Assembly (NCBI RefSeq): GCF_021532655.1
Contig: NZ_JAKGAS010000009.1
Span: forward strand, 86,381-150,380
DNA: 64,000 bases
Source: Paraglaciecola algarum
GTDB taxonomy: Bacteria; Pseudomonadota; Gammaproteobacteria; Enterobacterales; Alteromonadaceae
Direction: 5' to 3'
Both the position numbers and the translations under genes were made by a program. Below, one piece after another: positions 37,085 through 47,188 of this stretch. The number at the start of each line of letters is the position of its first letter. Position 1 is the stretch's first letter. The notes beneath the pieces are model-generated. The model was not told where the DNA came from, did no database searches, and was given only the letters and a program-made list of their open reading frames with translations.

Positions 37085-37235
37085 AATGATCCCCATAAAA
37101 AAGGGTTAACATATTGTTAACCCTTATCAAATTCAAGTTAATTCGTATATTCAATATACGTTTTGCACTTGTGTTTTTTAGTTTGTGCCCTTTATTTATG
37201 TAAAGGGAAGCAAGCCAATTAATAAGCGTTAAGGC

Positions 37236-38846
37236 TTACTTTGAAAAACCTATATAAATCGCCACTACAGCAATAACAAGAATAATGCTGGCTACTTTAG
37301 TGCCTTTCCAAGGCGTCATGTCGATTGGGGTATTGGTGGTAATTTCCCACGCTTCAGCCCGCGGTGCGACTTTAGCGCCAATAAACATAATTAACATTAA
37401 AGCAGCAAAAACAATCCCCATAGTGTGGAAGTTACTAATGCCTGTCAAATCAGAGGTATTTGCTCCACCGTTTAACGCTGGGTACACAATTAATAGACCA
37501 ATCATCACCACCAAGCCACTAACCATAGAGTAAAACGCGGCAGCCGAAGGTACACGCTTATTTACCATGCCCATTACCACTACAGAAAAGATTGGGATGG
37601 CATAAATACCATTCATGGTTTGCAAGTAGCTAAAGATACTCGATGTTTTAGATAGCAACGGTGCGCCAAACATAGCAGCAATGGCGATGATGGTAACAAA
37701 CAACTTGGCGGTTTTAACGGTTTTTTCATCACTGGCGGTTGGATTGATAACGTGTTTGTATAAGCCAATTGAGAACAAAGCTGAGGTTGAGTTAAGCGCT
37801 GCATTAAATGAGCTTAAAATAGCACCCACCATCACAGCGGCAAAGAAACCTGTTAACTGGGCTGGTAGCACATCAGCCACTAACTTACCGTAAGCGTCGT
37901 CGTTACTTACGCCTTGACCAAAATATAAGTGATAGGCAACTAACCCTGGCAAAACTAAGTAAATTGGACCAAGTAATTTTAATGCACCGGTCAATAACAC
38001 ACCTTTTTGACCTTCAGCTAGACTACTTGCGCCAAATGTACGCTGGATGATTTGCTGATTAGTACACCAGTAAAATAAGTTAAGCAAAGCGACACCAGTA
38101 AAGATGGTTGAAAATGGTACTTCAGAATCCAAACCTTCAGCCCCTGTTGAATCCATACGCTCTGGGTGTACCGTATTCAGCGTGTCCCAACCAGCCAAGA
38201 TACCGCCATCTCCACCCAATACATACAGGGCGAATGCGGCAATCATGAATCCACCAATTAACAAACCAATGCCATTGATAGTATCAAGCACAGCTAAGGT
38301 TCTGAGGCCACCGAATCTAGAGTACATCATACCTGCTAGGCCTATACCGATACAGGTTATAGTTAACAGAGTAAACTCACTTTCTATGCCAGTTAACGTA
38401 TGTAAATCCATCATGTTAATCAAGCCCTTAGCACCACTATACAAAACAATAGGAATTAACAAGAGCGCGTATGCGGCAAGAAAGATTGAATTAGCTAAAG
38501 TTTGGGTACGGCCATCGAAACGTTGCTCTAGGAATTGAGGAACAGTAGTGATACCAGAACGTAAAAATTTAGGTAAAAAGTATGCGGCCATTAACACTAA
38601 AGCAAGTACCGCTATCACTTCCCAAGCCATAACTGCCAAGCCATTTTTATAGGCTGAGCCATTCAGCCCCACCATTTGTTCGGTGGATAAGTTGGTTAGA
38701 AGGAGGGAGCCTGCAATAATAGGAAAGGTTAAACTTCTACCACCTAAAAAGAAGCCTTCACTACTTTTATTTTCGTAGTTACGCGTTAGAAACCAGGTAA
38801 GCCCAGCGGCAAAAAGTGTAAAAAGTAAAAAAGATACAATCGTCAT
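37236..38846 (-). CDS. Sodium/solute symporter (SSS family), sugar-type
   Basis: An inner-membrane carrier of 536 residues with about 14 hydrophobic helices. SSS-family landmarks are SEGFFLGGRSLTFPIIAGSLL, STEQMVGLNGSAY, the long GLAGMMYSRFGGLRTL region and the WCTNQQIIQRTFGA segment typical of the SGLT-like sugar branch. It lies beside the ThuA and GH86 genes in the same direction, so it probably imports galactose or anhydrogalactose units from agar or porphyran. The substrate is inferred from context. Confidence 0.85.
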   Translation of the reverse strand: MTIVSFLLFTLFAAGLTWFLTRNYENKSSEGFFLGGRSLTFPIIAGSLLLTNLSTEQMVGLNGSAYKNGLAVMAWEVIAVLALVLMAAYFLPKFLRSGITTVPQFLEQRFDGRTQTLANSIFLAAYALLLIPIVLYSGAKGLINMMDLHTLTGIESEFTLLTITCIGIGLAGMMYSRFGGLRTLAVLDTINGIGLLIGGFMIAAFALYVLGGDGGILAGWDTLNTVHPERMDSTGAEGLDSEVPFSTIFTGVALLNLFYWCTNQQIIQRTFGASSLAEGQKGVLLTGALKLLGPIYLVLPGLVAYHLYFGQGVSNDDAYGKLVADVLPAQLTGFFAAVMVGAILSSFNAALNSTSALFSIGLYKHVINPTASDEKTVKTAKLFVTIIAIAAMFGAPLLSKTSSIFSYLQTMNGIYAIPIFSVVVMGMVNKRVPSAAAFYSMVSGLVVMIGLLIVYPALNGGANTSDLTGISNFHTMGIVFAALMLIMFIGAKVAPRAEAWEITTNTPIDMTPWKGTKVASIILVIAVVAIYIGFSK

Positions 38847-39037
38847 AAGGTATGCACTATTTAATTAGTTAAAATCTAAGTTAATAGATTGAAATGGTTA
38901 GGTAAAGATTAAGGTTCAACATATTAACATCTCAAATATGAAAAACAACTAATCATAAGTGAAATACCAAAGATCGTTTGGATTGCACAATGATAAACAG
39001 CGAGTTCTGATTGTATCCTAGATAAATCAACGGAGGG

Positions 39038-40132
39038 TTAACGAACAATTGCCACAGACTTAATCATTGCCCACACTGTATCACCTTGCTGAATACCCAG
39101 CTCACTCAAAGATTTAGACGTTAAACTGGCGACAATCTGACTAGCTCCTATATACAATACTAGTAGAGATGTGCCGAGTTTGTGTTCATTCGAAACTTGA
39201 CCAACCTTTACTTGAAGTATATTCAACACACTGGTTTGTTCCGGTGCAACTAAGCTTATACTTACGTCACTAGCAAGAATTTGAACTCTTACCTTTTTGT
39301 TCTGAATATTATTGAGTTTAGGTAACCAAAGCAATCCACCATCGAACCCGACTTGAGTTAAGTTCCACTTTTCATCTAATTGAACAAATTCGCACTCTAA
39401 AACCGTACTTAAATCCTGGTTTAAACTAAGCGGTGTATCTATATTGCCAAATAATTCAGTTAAATTTCCTTGGGCGACCACTTTACCTGCTTGTAAAATC
39501 ACCCCGTAATCCGCTAGACGGATCATTTCTTCAATAGAATGAGTAACATAAATTATAGGGATCTTAAATTCGCTGTGTAAACCTTCTAAATAGGGCAAAA
39601 TCTGCTGTTTACGAGCATTATCTAATGAGGCCAAAGGTTCGTCCATTAACAGAATTTGAGGTTTACTCAATAACGCTCTTGCGATGGCTACTCGTTGTCG
39701 TTCGCCACCAGACAACTGACTTGGATACTTATTGATAGTATTAGCGATTGCCAGCACGTCTATTACTTGTTGTAAAAATTTGGGGTCATGCTTTTCAGTG
39801 GAACGTTTAATGGCATAAGCTAAATTTTGCTTAACAGTTAAGTGGCTAAACAGGCTTGTTTCTTGAAATACATAACCCAGTTTCCGTTTATGCGTTGGCA
39901 CAAAGTGCGAGCTATCTTGCCAAGTGTTGTGATTGAGTTGCACTTGCCCATTAGATATTTTTTCTAAACCAGCAATACAACGCAATAAAGAGGTTTTCCC
40001 CGAACCTGACTCACCAAAAATAACTGTCACACCGCGGCTAGGCATAATTAAATCTAGATCTAAACTAAAACCACTATAATTTGAGCTAGGATAGGTAAAA
40101 GATAACTTAACTTGTAGGCCATTATCGGACAT
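39038..40132 (-). CDS. modC: Molybdate ABC transporter ATPase
   Basis: A 364-residue ABC ATPase. It has Walker A GESGSGKTS, signature LSGGERQRVAIARAL, Walker B ILLMDEPL, switch His in VTHSIEEM and a C-terminal TOBE/molybdate-binding domain (VRVQILASDVSISL). It follows modB by 3 bases and completes modABC. Molybdenum uptake would serve molybdoenzymes; none is encoded in this window. Confidence 0.92.
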   Translation of the reverse strand: MSDNGLQVKLSFTYPSSNYSGFSLDLDLIMPSRGVTVIFGESGSGKTSLLRCIAGLEKISNGQVQLNHNTWQDSSHFVPTHKRKLGYVFQETSLFSHLTVKQNLAYAIKRSTEKHDPKFLQQVIDVLAIANTINKYPSQLSGGERQRVAIARALLSKPQILLMDEPLASLDNARKQQILPYLEGLHSEFKIPIIYVTHSIEEMIRLADYGVILQAGKVVAQGNLTELFGNIDTPLSLNQDLSTVLECEFVQLDEKWNLTQVGFDGGLLWLPKLNNIQNKKVRVQILASDVSISLVAPEQTSVLNILQVKVGQVSNEHKLGTSLLVLYIGASQIVASLTSKSLSELGIQQGDTVWAMIKSVAIVR

Positions 40133-40135
40133 CTA

Positions 40136-40843
40136 TTATTGTCCCCTTCCCTTTAAGGTGAAAATATTTAATAAACTGGATTTTCTTCCAAGTCCATATA
40201 GGGCGAATAGAATAACAAAAGAAAATAGTATCATCATGGCTGATAACTGGTGCGCTTGGGCATAGTCTAACGCTTCTACATGATCATAAATTTGCACCGA
40301 CACCACACGGGTTTCGCCAGGTATATTGCCACCTATCATCAAAACTATGCCAAACTCTCCCACTGTATGGGCAAATCCTAAAACAGCCCCCGTTAGAAAC
40401 CCCGGTTTTGCTAAAGGCAAGACCACAGTAAAAAAACGATCGACAGGCCCAGCTCCTAACGTCGCAGCGACTTCTAGGGGACGCTCACCTATTGATTCAA
40501 TAGCGTTTTGAATAGGTTGAACAACAAAAGGTAATGAATACAACATAGAGGCAACCACTAATCCCCAAAACGTAAACGCTAGTGTGCCTAAGCCCAATGT
40601 TTGAGTAAATCCACCAATAAAACCGTTAGGCCCCATGGCAATTAATACATAAAAACCTAAAACCGTTGGTGGCAATACTAGAGGCAAGGCCACAATCGTA
40701 CTAATAGGCACCTTTAACCAGGACTTAGTTCTGGCTAACCACCAAGCTAATGGTGTGGCAAAAAACAGCAATAATAGGGTCACAGTACTCGCTAACTTTA
40801 AGGTTAAAAAGATAGTTTGAATGTCACTGTCTGATAAATTCAC
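40136..40843 (-). CDS. modB: Molybdate ABC transporter permease
   Basis: A 235-residue inner-membrane permease with about five helices and the ModB blocks PLVLPPTVLGFY and the EAA loop ERPLEVAATLGAGPVDRFF. It overlaps modA by ATGA, indicating coupled translation. Confidence 0.93.
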   Translation of the reverse strand: MNLSDSDIQTIFLTLKLASTVTLLLLFFATPLAWWLARTKSWLKVPISTIVALPLVLPPTVLGFYVLIAMGPNGFIGGFTQTLGLGTLAFTFWGLVVASMLYSLPFVVQPIQNAIESIGERPLEVAATLGAGPVDRFFTVVLPLAKPGFLTGAVLGFAHTVGEFGIVLMIGGNIPGETRVVSVQIYDHVEALDYAQAHQLSAMMILFSFVILFALYGLGRKSSLLNIFTLKGRGQ

Positions 40844-41613
40844 AATTCAGTATCCATATCTAATTGGGTAGGTAACTTATACCCACTGGAAAGAATAATT
40901 TGATGCGCTTTATCCTGTTTTAAGAACTGTATAAAAGCCAATGCTGCTTTATTCTTAGAGGCTCTTTTTAACAAAACGGCATCTTGATAAATCGGTTGGT
41001 ATAAGTTTTCTGGAATAATCAAATAAGCGCCTTGATTTGGTTGATTGTGCAATTTAACTTGTGACCACGCAACTAAACCTAAATCTACATTACCAGAGCG
41101 TACAAATTGATAAGTTTGAGAAATATTCTCTCCTTGTATCCATTTATTTTGGCTGATGTTTGTAATCCCCAAACTTTGCAAAACTTGATGCGCGGCTGCA
41201 CCATAGGGCGCTAATTTGGGATTAGCTAAAGCAAGTTTATTAAACTTCCCTAGGGTTAAGGTTTGCAGACCGTGTGCCAATGCCTCAGCCTTTGGTGACC
41301 ATAAAACGAGCTGCCCTTGGGCATAAGTAAATAGACTTCCCTGAACCACCCACCCCTCTTTTTGTAATCTAAGGGGTTTGACTTGATCAGCAGAAAAGAA
41401 CATATCAAATGGCGCACCATTGACAATTTGTGCGTAAATTTTTCCAGAGGAACCAAAAGACAAGTTAACTGTATGTGAGCTACCTTTTTCAAATTCATGC
41501 ACTAAAGCTTTCATGCTATATGCAAAGTTTGAAGCCACCGCCCCATTAAAGGTCTCTGCTAAGATAACAGTGGTATAAAGGTTTAATATCAACAAACCAA
41601 TAATTTTAGGCAA
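40840..41613 (-). CDS. modA: Molybdate-binding periplasmic protein
   Basis: A 257-residue ModA-type binding protein with a signal peptide (cleaved after VILA) and the landmarks VNLSFGSSGKIYAQI, APFDMFFSADQ (as GAPFDMFFSADQ) and LANPKLAPYGAAA. The first codon of the frame is TTG at 41613 with no obvious ribosome site, so the exact start is uncertain; the signal peptide fits it well. Confidence 0.9.
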   Translation of the reverse strand: MPKIIGLLILNLYTTVILAETFNGAVASNFAYSMKALVHEFEKGSSHTVNLSFGSSGKIYAQIVNGAPFDMFFSADQVKPLRLQKEGWVVQGSLFTYAQGQLVLWSPKAEALAHGLQTLTLGKFNKLALANPKLAPYGAAAHQVLQSLGITNISQNKWIQGENISQTYQFVRSGNVDLGLVAWSQVKLHNQPNQGAYLIIPENLYQPIYQDAVLLKRASKNKAALAFIQFLKQDKAHQIILSSGYKLPTQLDMDTEL

Positions 41614-41775
41614 AAATAAAATTTTAATAACAATACTTTAGGTGGATCGAATACTACATATAGTTTGAATCACTGTGATGGCTATCACAAGAAGTTGTTT
41701 CGCATAATTCAAATTGGCAATTAACTAAGAAACCTTTATGATAGATAACCATATGTACTTGGTTATGTCACCTTG

Positions 41776-42486
41776 ATGTTCAAATCTCCCTACTGCTGTA
41801 TTTTAATGACTTGGCTGTTTTGCCAAACCTGTTTTTCTCAGAACACTGATGTACATGTTGTGACTGAATTATCCCCACCTTATCAGATAATAATTAACAA
41901 CGAAGTAGCAGGATCCTCTACAGACAAAGTACGCGCTTTGTTAACGCAAGGACAAATTAGTAGTACTTTTAGTATGTACCCTTGGGCAAGAGCTTATGAA
42001 ATGGCGGTTAACTCCCCAAATACATTAATTTATTCAATAGCAAAAACAAAGGAGCGCAAACACTTGTTTCATTGGCTTGCTCCAGTTACTTACTATAAGT
42101 TAGGTTTAGTAGCTAAAAGTGATAGAGCAGACCTCCTACAGGTATCCTTAAATAATTTAGCCAACTATTTAGTCGCAGTGCAACGTGCAGATATCGCCCA
42201 TAATTGGATGCTAAAACAGGGGTTTGAAGAAAATAAACACTTTATAGTTTCACCCAATATAGAGAGCTCTTGGCAGCTTTTACTAAAAGAAAAAGTAGAC
42301 TTTATTATCGAATCACCAGAGTTAATGCTGAACATGTTAAAAAGCTTTAATTTGGCTGAGAATACCACTCAATATGTGTTACCCATTCCGGAATTAGAAT
42401 TAGTAGGCTATTTAGCTGCCAATAAACACCTAGATAATACAATCTTACGTAAGTTAAAAGATGCAACTAACGCTAGCAGCAAATAA
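41776..42486 (+). CDS. Periplasmic amino-acid-type solute-binding protein (SBP_bac_3)
   Basis: A 236-residue exported protein of the family-3 solute-binding fold, starting at ATG 41776 with the signal peptide MFKSPYCCILMTWLFCQTCFS. Landmarks are VVTELSPPYQ, MYPWARAYEMA and the ERKHLFHWLAP segment. No ABC permease or ATPase accompanies it. Stand-alone proteins of this type are common in Alteromonadales and may act as sensors rather than in transport. Its ligand is unknown. It is divergent from modABC. Confidence 0.75.
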   Translation: MFKSPYCCILMTWLFCQTCFSQNTDVHVVTELSPPYQIIINNEVAGSSTDKVRALLTQGQISSTFSMYPWARAYEMAVNSPNTLIYSIAKTKERKHLFHWLAPVTYYKLGLVAKSDRADLLQVSLNNLANYLVAVQRADIAHNWMLKQGFEENKHFIVSPNIESSWQLLLKEKVDFIIESPELMLNMLKSFNLAENTTQYVLPIPELELVGYLAANKHLDNTILRKLKDATNASSK

Positions 42487-42645
42487 TATCATTCGGCATA
42501 AATAACCTAAAAAACAAAAAGAATGTTTCTAAAAATGTTCAACATCTATACAATATTTTTAAACTAATAATTAATTTTATTTTTTGAACAATTAGCATAT
42601 TAAAAAGCACCCGTGTTTTCCTTCAGGTAAACCAAAGGCCAATAA

Positions 42646-43731
42646 TTGAAGTTTATAAACAAGTTAACCACCTATTTTTATAAAGGTGTGCCAGACAAGG
42701 ATGATTTGGAGTCGACCCAAAGAATAGTGGTCGCCAATATCTTTAGTATTTTAGGGGGGGTGATAACCCTTTTAATGGGTGTGACTGCACTACTAAATCA
42801 CAAACCTGTTTTGGCTACAGTATTATTAATCCAAAGTTGTATTTATTTTTATGCTCACTTAATTTTTAGAAACAATTGGTTCTCAGTCCCGTACAAGTAT
42901 TCGGCGAATCTGCTTTCAATATCTCTTATTACGTTAATGGTTTACCTCATTTACACTGGCGGTGTTAACGGGACTGGCCCGCTTTGGATATATTTAGTAC
43001 CGCCCGTCATTTTATTTTTTGGTGGTTTATATAAAGGTTCTCGTAACTTACTTTTGTTTATTTTATTTATTAGTTTCCAGCTTTTTTATCCTGATCCGAT
43101 ATTGCTAGCAACAGAGTATTCATACGAATTTAAATCAAGGTTACTTTATTCATTTATAAGCGTTAGTTTACTTTTTGCTGTATACGAAGCCGCTCGACAA
43201 AGCTCTTACAAAAGTGTTATTAAGATTAGTAAACAATTTGAACGTCAAGCTATGCATGATGTGTTATCTGGACTATTAAACAGACGTGGCATGATGCAGA
43301 ATTTAGAACTTGAATATGCTCGAAGTAAACGCAGTCAACTAAATACAAGTTTGGTTATGTGTGACATAGACTATTTCAAAAAAGTAAACGACTTATATGG
43401 CCATGAAAAAGGTGATGAAATAATTAAAAAAGTGGGACAAATATTTACTGGCGAACTAAGAAAACAAGATTCTATTGCTCGTTGGGGAGGCGAAGAGTAT
43501 TTGTTTTTATTACCCACAACCACTTCTGCTCAAGCAGAAATATTGGCTGAAAAACTGCGTCAAAAAATCCAAAACACCACTTTTCAATCTAAGGATAGAC
43601 AATTTAACATTACTGTGAGCATGGGGATCCACCAATTCAGCCCATTTGATAGTATTGATGATGCCGTTAACAGCGCAGATGCAAAACTTTATCAGGCTAA
43701 ATCAGAGGGCAGAAATCGCTGGATAAGCTAA
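42646..43731 (+). CDS. Membrane diguanylate cyclase (GGDEF)
   Basis: A 361-residue protein with an N-terminal membrane module of about six helices (roughly residues 25-185) and a C-terminal GGDEF domain. The active site reads RWGGEEYLF, a functional GGEEY variant, and an RKQD five residues before it provides the inhibitory c-di-GMP (I) site. It starts at TTG 42646, preceded by AAAGG at a normal distance. It should make c-di-GMP in response to a membrane or periplasmic cue, possibly affecting the surface polysaccharide genes further along. No EAL domain is present. Confidence 0.9.
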   Translation: MKFINKLTTYFYKGVPDKDDLESTQRIVVANIFSILGGVITLLMGVTALLNHKPVLATVLLIQSCIYFYAHLIFRNNWFSVPYKYSANLLSISLITLMVYLIYTGGVNGTGPLWIYLVPPVILFFGGLYKGSRNLLLFILFISFQLFYPDPILLATEYSYEFKSRLLYSFISVSLLFAVYEAARQSSYKSVIKISKQFERQAMHDVLSGLLNRRGMMQNLELEYARSKRSQLNTSLVMCDIDYFKKVNDLYGHEKGDEIIKKVGQIFTGELRKQDSIARWGGEEYLFLLPTTTSAQAEILAEKLRQKIQNTTFQSKDRQFNITVSMGIHQFSPFDSIDDAVNSADAKLYQAKSEGRNRWIS

Positions 43732-43779
43732 CTTCAGCTGATATGATCCAGTATATTAATTTCTAGACGTAGCGGCTCA

Positions 43780-45612
43780 ATGCGCCCCAATCACTTTCCC
43801 ACAGACGAAAACACGCCTCTTAATTGGCAAATTTTTTCACAATTATGGCCCTATTTAACTGAGTTTAAACTCAGAATATTTTTAGCCATGCTTTTTTTAA
43901 TTGCAGCTAAAGTGGCCACCATTTACCTGCCTTTTATTCTTAAATACACAGTTGATACATTAAATACCGAACAAGTGAATAGCGCACTAGTATTAGTGCC
44001 TTTTGGGCTCATTGCAGCTTATGGCGCATTACGCTTAGCCAACGTTATATTTGGTGAGATACGTGACACTTTATTTGGACGAGTGACGGAACGAGCCATG
44101 CGACGTTTGGGTCTAAAAGTATTCAAACACCTGCATTCTTTAGATTTAGATTTTCATTTAAACCGCCAAACCGGTGGACTATCTCGAGATATAGAGCGCG
44201 GCACTAGCGGTATAAGTTTTTTAATGCGATTTTTGGTGTTTAACATTGGCCCCACACTATTCGAAATTTTAGTGGTAGTGGGTGTACTGTTTTACAACTA
44301 CGGGATCAGTTTTGCCTTAATTATTCTAGTTTCAGTGTTGAGTTATGTAAGTTACTCAGTTAAAGCCACAGATTGGCGCACTAAATATGTCAGAGAAGTA
44401 AACAAAGCTGACTCCAGCAGCAGTTCACGAGCTATAGACAGCTTACTAAACTACGAAACAGTTAAGTACTTTAACAATGAAGAATACGAAGCCAATCGAT
44501 ACGATACAGACTTAAGTACCTGGGAAAATGCACGACGTAAAAATCGACTCTCTTTGTTTGCTTTAAATGGTGGCCAAGCCACCATAATTGCTTTGTCTAT
44601 GACCTGCATGATGGCACTAGCTGCGTATCAAGTGGCACACGGAAAAATGACTATCGGTGACTTTGTTTTAATTAATGCCTTTACTATGCAAATATTTATG
44701 CCCCTTAATTTTCTTGGTTTTGTATACAGAGAAATTCGCGGATCGTTAGCCAACATTGAAAACTTGTTTTCCTTATTAAACAAAAAAAGCCAAGTACCTA
44801 TTACCCCAAATGCACCAGAGTTAAGTGCCCAGAAGGGTTTAGTAGAGTTCAAACACGTTGGCTTTAGCTATCGAAAAGATCGAATCATTTTACAAGATGT
44901 CAGTTTCAAAATATTACCCGGACAGAAAGTCGCAATAGTAGGCGAAAGTGGCGCGGGAAAATCGACTTTAGTGAAACTGCTATTTAGGTTTTATGATGTG
45001 ACTTCAGGCAGTGTGAGTATTGATCAGCAAGATATTCGACAAGTGACTCAAGATAGCTTGCGCCAAAACATAGGTATAGTGCCGCAAGATACAGTCTTGT
45101 TTAACGATAGCATTTTCGAGAACGTACGATACGGTAGGCCCGAAGCAAGCAATCTAGAAGTTAATCAAGCGATAGATCTAGCCAACCTTAGAGCCTTTAT
45201 TGAATCATTGCCAGACAAACATGAAACCCAAGTAGGTGAGCGAGGCTTGAAGCTTTCTGGCGGCGAAAAACAAAGAGTCGCTATTGCCAGAACTATTCTA
45301 AAACGTCCCAAAATATTAATCTTTGACGAAGCCACTTCCTCTCTTGATAGTCAATCTGAACAGTTAATCCTTAAAGCCATTAAAAATGTATCTAAAGGCC
45401 ATTCAAGTTTAGTCATTGCCCATAGGTTATCCACCATAATTGACGCTGATAATATCATTGTGATGGGAGATGGAAAAATACTCGAACAAGGTTCCCATAA
45501 GTGTTTACTAGAAAAAGACGGAGCATATAAACAGTTGTGGTTAGCTCAAAGAGACAACGAAGAACAAAATAGCGAAGACAGCCACAGTACAGAATCATTG
45601 GATACTAAATAA
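43780..45612 (+). CDS. Atm1/HMT1-type ABC exporter
   Basis: A 610-residue half-transporter with an N-terminal six-helix ABC membrane domain and a C-terminal ATPase: Walker A GESGAGKST, signature LSGGEKQRVAIARTIL, Walker B ILIFDEATSSLD and switch His in IAHRLSTI. The membrane domain has the Atm1 hallmark TGGLSRDIERGTSGI and YFNNEEYEANRYD. The family exports glutathione-linked persulfides or metal conjugates, usually as a homodimer. The stop is 4 bases before the next gene, suggesting co-transcription. Confidence 0.9.
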   Translation: MRPNHFPTDENTPLNWQIFSQLWPYLTEFKLRIFLAMLFLIAAKVATIYLPFILKYTVDTLNTEQVNSALVLVPFGLIAAYGALRLANVIFGEIRDTLFGRVTERAMRRLGLKVFKHLHSLDLDFHLNRQTGGLSRDIERGTSGISFLMRFLVFNIGPTLFEILVVVGVLFYNYGISFALIILVSVLSYVSYSVKATDWRTKYVREVNKADSSSSSRAIDSLLNYETVKYFNNEEYEANRYDTDLSTWENARRKNRLSLFALNGGQATIIALSMTCMMALAAYQVAHGKMTIGDFVLINAFTMQIFMPLNFLGFVYREIRGSLANIENLFSLLNKKSQVPITPNAPELSAQKGLVEFKHVGFSYRKDRIILQDVSFKILPGQKVAIVGESGAGKSTLVKLLFRFYDVTSGSVSIDQQDIRQVTQDSLRQNIGIVPQDTVLFNDSIFENVRYGRPEASNLEVNQAIDLANLRAFIESLPDKHETQVGERGLKLSGGEKQRVAIARTILKRPKILIFDEATSSLDSQSEQLILKAIKNVSKGHSSLVIAHRLSTIIDADNIIVMGDGKILEQGSHKCLLEKDGAYKQLWLAQRDNEEQNSEDSHSTESLDTK

Positions 45613-45616
45613 CCCT

Positions 45617-45829
45617 ATGGATAATCAAGTTTTAGTAGAAGCCATTAACCAAACTATGCCATTTGGCAAATATGCCGGTAGAAAACTATTACATTTGCCT
45701 GAACCTTATTTAGTTTGGTTTAACAATAAAGGATTTCCAAAGAGCAAACTGGGTCAACAACTGGCTTTAATACATGAGGTCAAGGTAAATGGATTAGAAT
45801 CCATGTTGGAGCCATTGCTTAAAAACTAA
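45617..45829 (+). CDS. DUF3820 family small protein
   Basis: A 70-residue protein with the DUF3820 pattern MPFGKYAGRKLLHLPEPYLVWF. The family is called putative quorum-sensing-regulated virulence factor, but it has no established biochemical role. It follows the ABC exporter by 4 bases. Confidence 0.85.
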   Translation: MDNQVLVEAINQTMPFGKYAGRKLLHLPEPYLVWFNNKGFPKSKLGQQLALIHEVKVNGLESMLEPLLKN

Positions 45830-45892
45830 ATGGGGTAACTAGAGGCTGATGAAATGATTACGATATATTTTATATTTTATATTTTATACACG

Positions 45893-46270
45893 CTAACCGC
45901 TCAATTTTTTTATAAAATTCAAGGCTTTTGAATCTTGGTTAAAAACGGTTATTTTCACCCCTGTACGTTCAACAAAGTTATCAATTAAATTACGTTGTAA
46001 GGTATTTTGACAAACAATGGCTGATTCAATGCATTTATTTAGATCTGACCATAGATAAAACTCGCCAATTAATTTAATAGTATCGGGGGAACCTAAAGTT
46101 TCTTCATCTAAATAATCTATTCGATACCAAGAACTAAGGTTGTTTTCCTTAACTGACGTTTTAACTCTTTCTATTGAATGCTTGATACCTTCAACATTAA
46201 AAGGCCCACGGAGCGAAATACTCAAAATATTTCCATCCCATTTTATATCTATATCGCCATGTTCTTTCAT
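45893..46270 (-). CDS. Hypothetical protein, STAS/SpoIIAA-like
   Basis: A 125-residue cytoplasmic protein. Alternating beta/alpha predictions (ILSISLRGPFNVEGIKHSIE, then the WYRIDYL and KLIGEFYLWSD segments) resemble small SpoIIAA/STAS-like proteins of marine gammaproteobacteria. No catalytic motif is visible and the assignment is tentative. Confidence 0.6.
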   Translation of the reverse strand: MKEHGDIDIKWDGNILSISLRGPFNVEGIKHSIERVKTSVKENNLSSWYRIDYLDEETLGSPDTIKLIGEFYLWSDLNKCIESAIVCQNTLQRNLIDNFVERTGVKITVFNQDSKALNFIKKLSG

Positions 46271-46420
46271 AAAATAAACATTACTTTAATAATTAGAGCC
46301 TATGTCAAATCAAATAAAATCGATAATAAATTATCTATTTCAAAGTTCATACATTGTTTAAATTACACTATACCAAGGCTCAAACTTCTGCCAATATTTA
46401 TTGGTATTGATGCTTTAGCA

Positions 46421-46762
46421 CTATAAAATTCGGGCTTGCCAGTCTCCATTATGCTGAGCTAAACAAGCTTCTTCGCTATCTAAAAACACATTACGACGCA
46501 CGTCTTTTAACAACACGCCTACTTTGAGTAATTGTTGCTGAATAGTTTTACGCATTAACGCATCTTCTGATCTTGCTAACACTTGCTGGATTTCAAGGTT
46601 AGTGTTAAACACACAAGTTATCACTAAACTTCCAGGAAAATTAGCATAATCCGCCGAGTGCGTTAACCATTGAAACCCAGGAACCACGTCTTTAAAAGAT
46701 TCACAAGCAATGGTCAGTGCTTTAACAAGGTTGTTATCAAGCTTTTTTACTGTCTTATTCAT
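46421..46762 (-). CDS. Conserved hypothetical protein
   Basis: A 113-residue cytoplasmic protein without signal or membrane segment; notable blocks are KALTIACESFKDVVPGFQWLTHSADYANFPGSL (about residues 14-46) and VGVLLKDVRRNVFLDSEEAC. It looks like a conserved Alteromonadales family but I cannot assign a function. It lies 36 bases downstream of ppnP on the same strand. Confidence 0.65.
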   Translation of the reverse strand: MNKTVKKLDNNLVKALTIACESFKDVVPGFQWLTHSADYANFPGSLVITCVFNTNLEIQQVLARSEDALMRKTIQQQLLKVGVLLKDVRRNVFLDSEEACLAQHNGDWQARIL

Positions 46763-46798
46763 TGCTCATGATCTTATACTGATTGTTATTAATTAAGT

Positions 46799-47080
46799 TT
46801 AACCGTAAGTACACAAATATGCGGTTTCAACTTCAACTTTTACGTTAAAGCTTTTATTGGCTTCTACTGTAAAGCTTTCACCAGCATTATAAGTATTCCA
46901 TTCGCTACTCTCTGGTAATTTAACAGTTAAAGCACCGCTTACCACAGACATAGTTTCAAACTGGCTAGTACCAAATTCATACTCACCAATTGCCATAACC
47001 CCAACGGTAGCCGGTAATGTCTCTGTTTGGAACGCAATAGAAGTAACTTTATTGTCAAAATAGTGATTTACATCAAACAT
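46799..47080 (-). CDS. ppnP: Pyrimidine/purine nucleoside phosphorylase
   Basis: A 93-residue cupin of the PpnP (YaiE, DUF1255) family, which cleaves many nucleosides with phosphate to base and ribose 1-phosphate. Family blocks are NHYFDNKVTSIAFQ, TVGVMAIGEYEFGTSQ and ETMSVVSGALTVKLPE. Length is typical. Confidence 0.94.
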   Translation of the reverse strand: MFDVNHYFDNKVTSIAFQTETLPATVGVMAIGEYEFGTSQFETMSVVSGALTVKLPESSEWNTYNAGESFTVEANKSFNVKVEVETAYLCTYG

Positions 47081-47188
47081 GATTTATCCTAATAATTGTA
47101 AAAATAATTGAGGAGTAATTTAGCAAAACACGCCACTTAAACAAACCGCCAAAAGGATCTAACTTATCAGCACAAATATTTAATTAGA

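Noticed and set aside
41614..41775. Molybdenum-responsive (ModE-type or moco riboswitch) element before modA
   Set aside because: No ModE-like palindrome or conserved riboswitch pattern could be recognised in the divergent promoter region.
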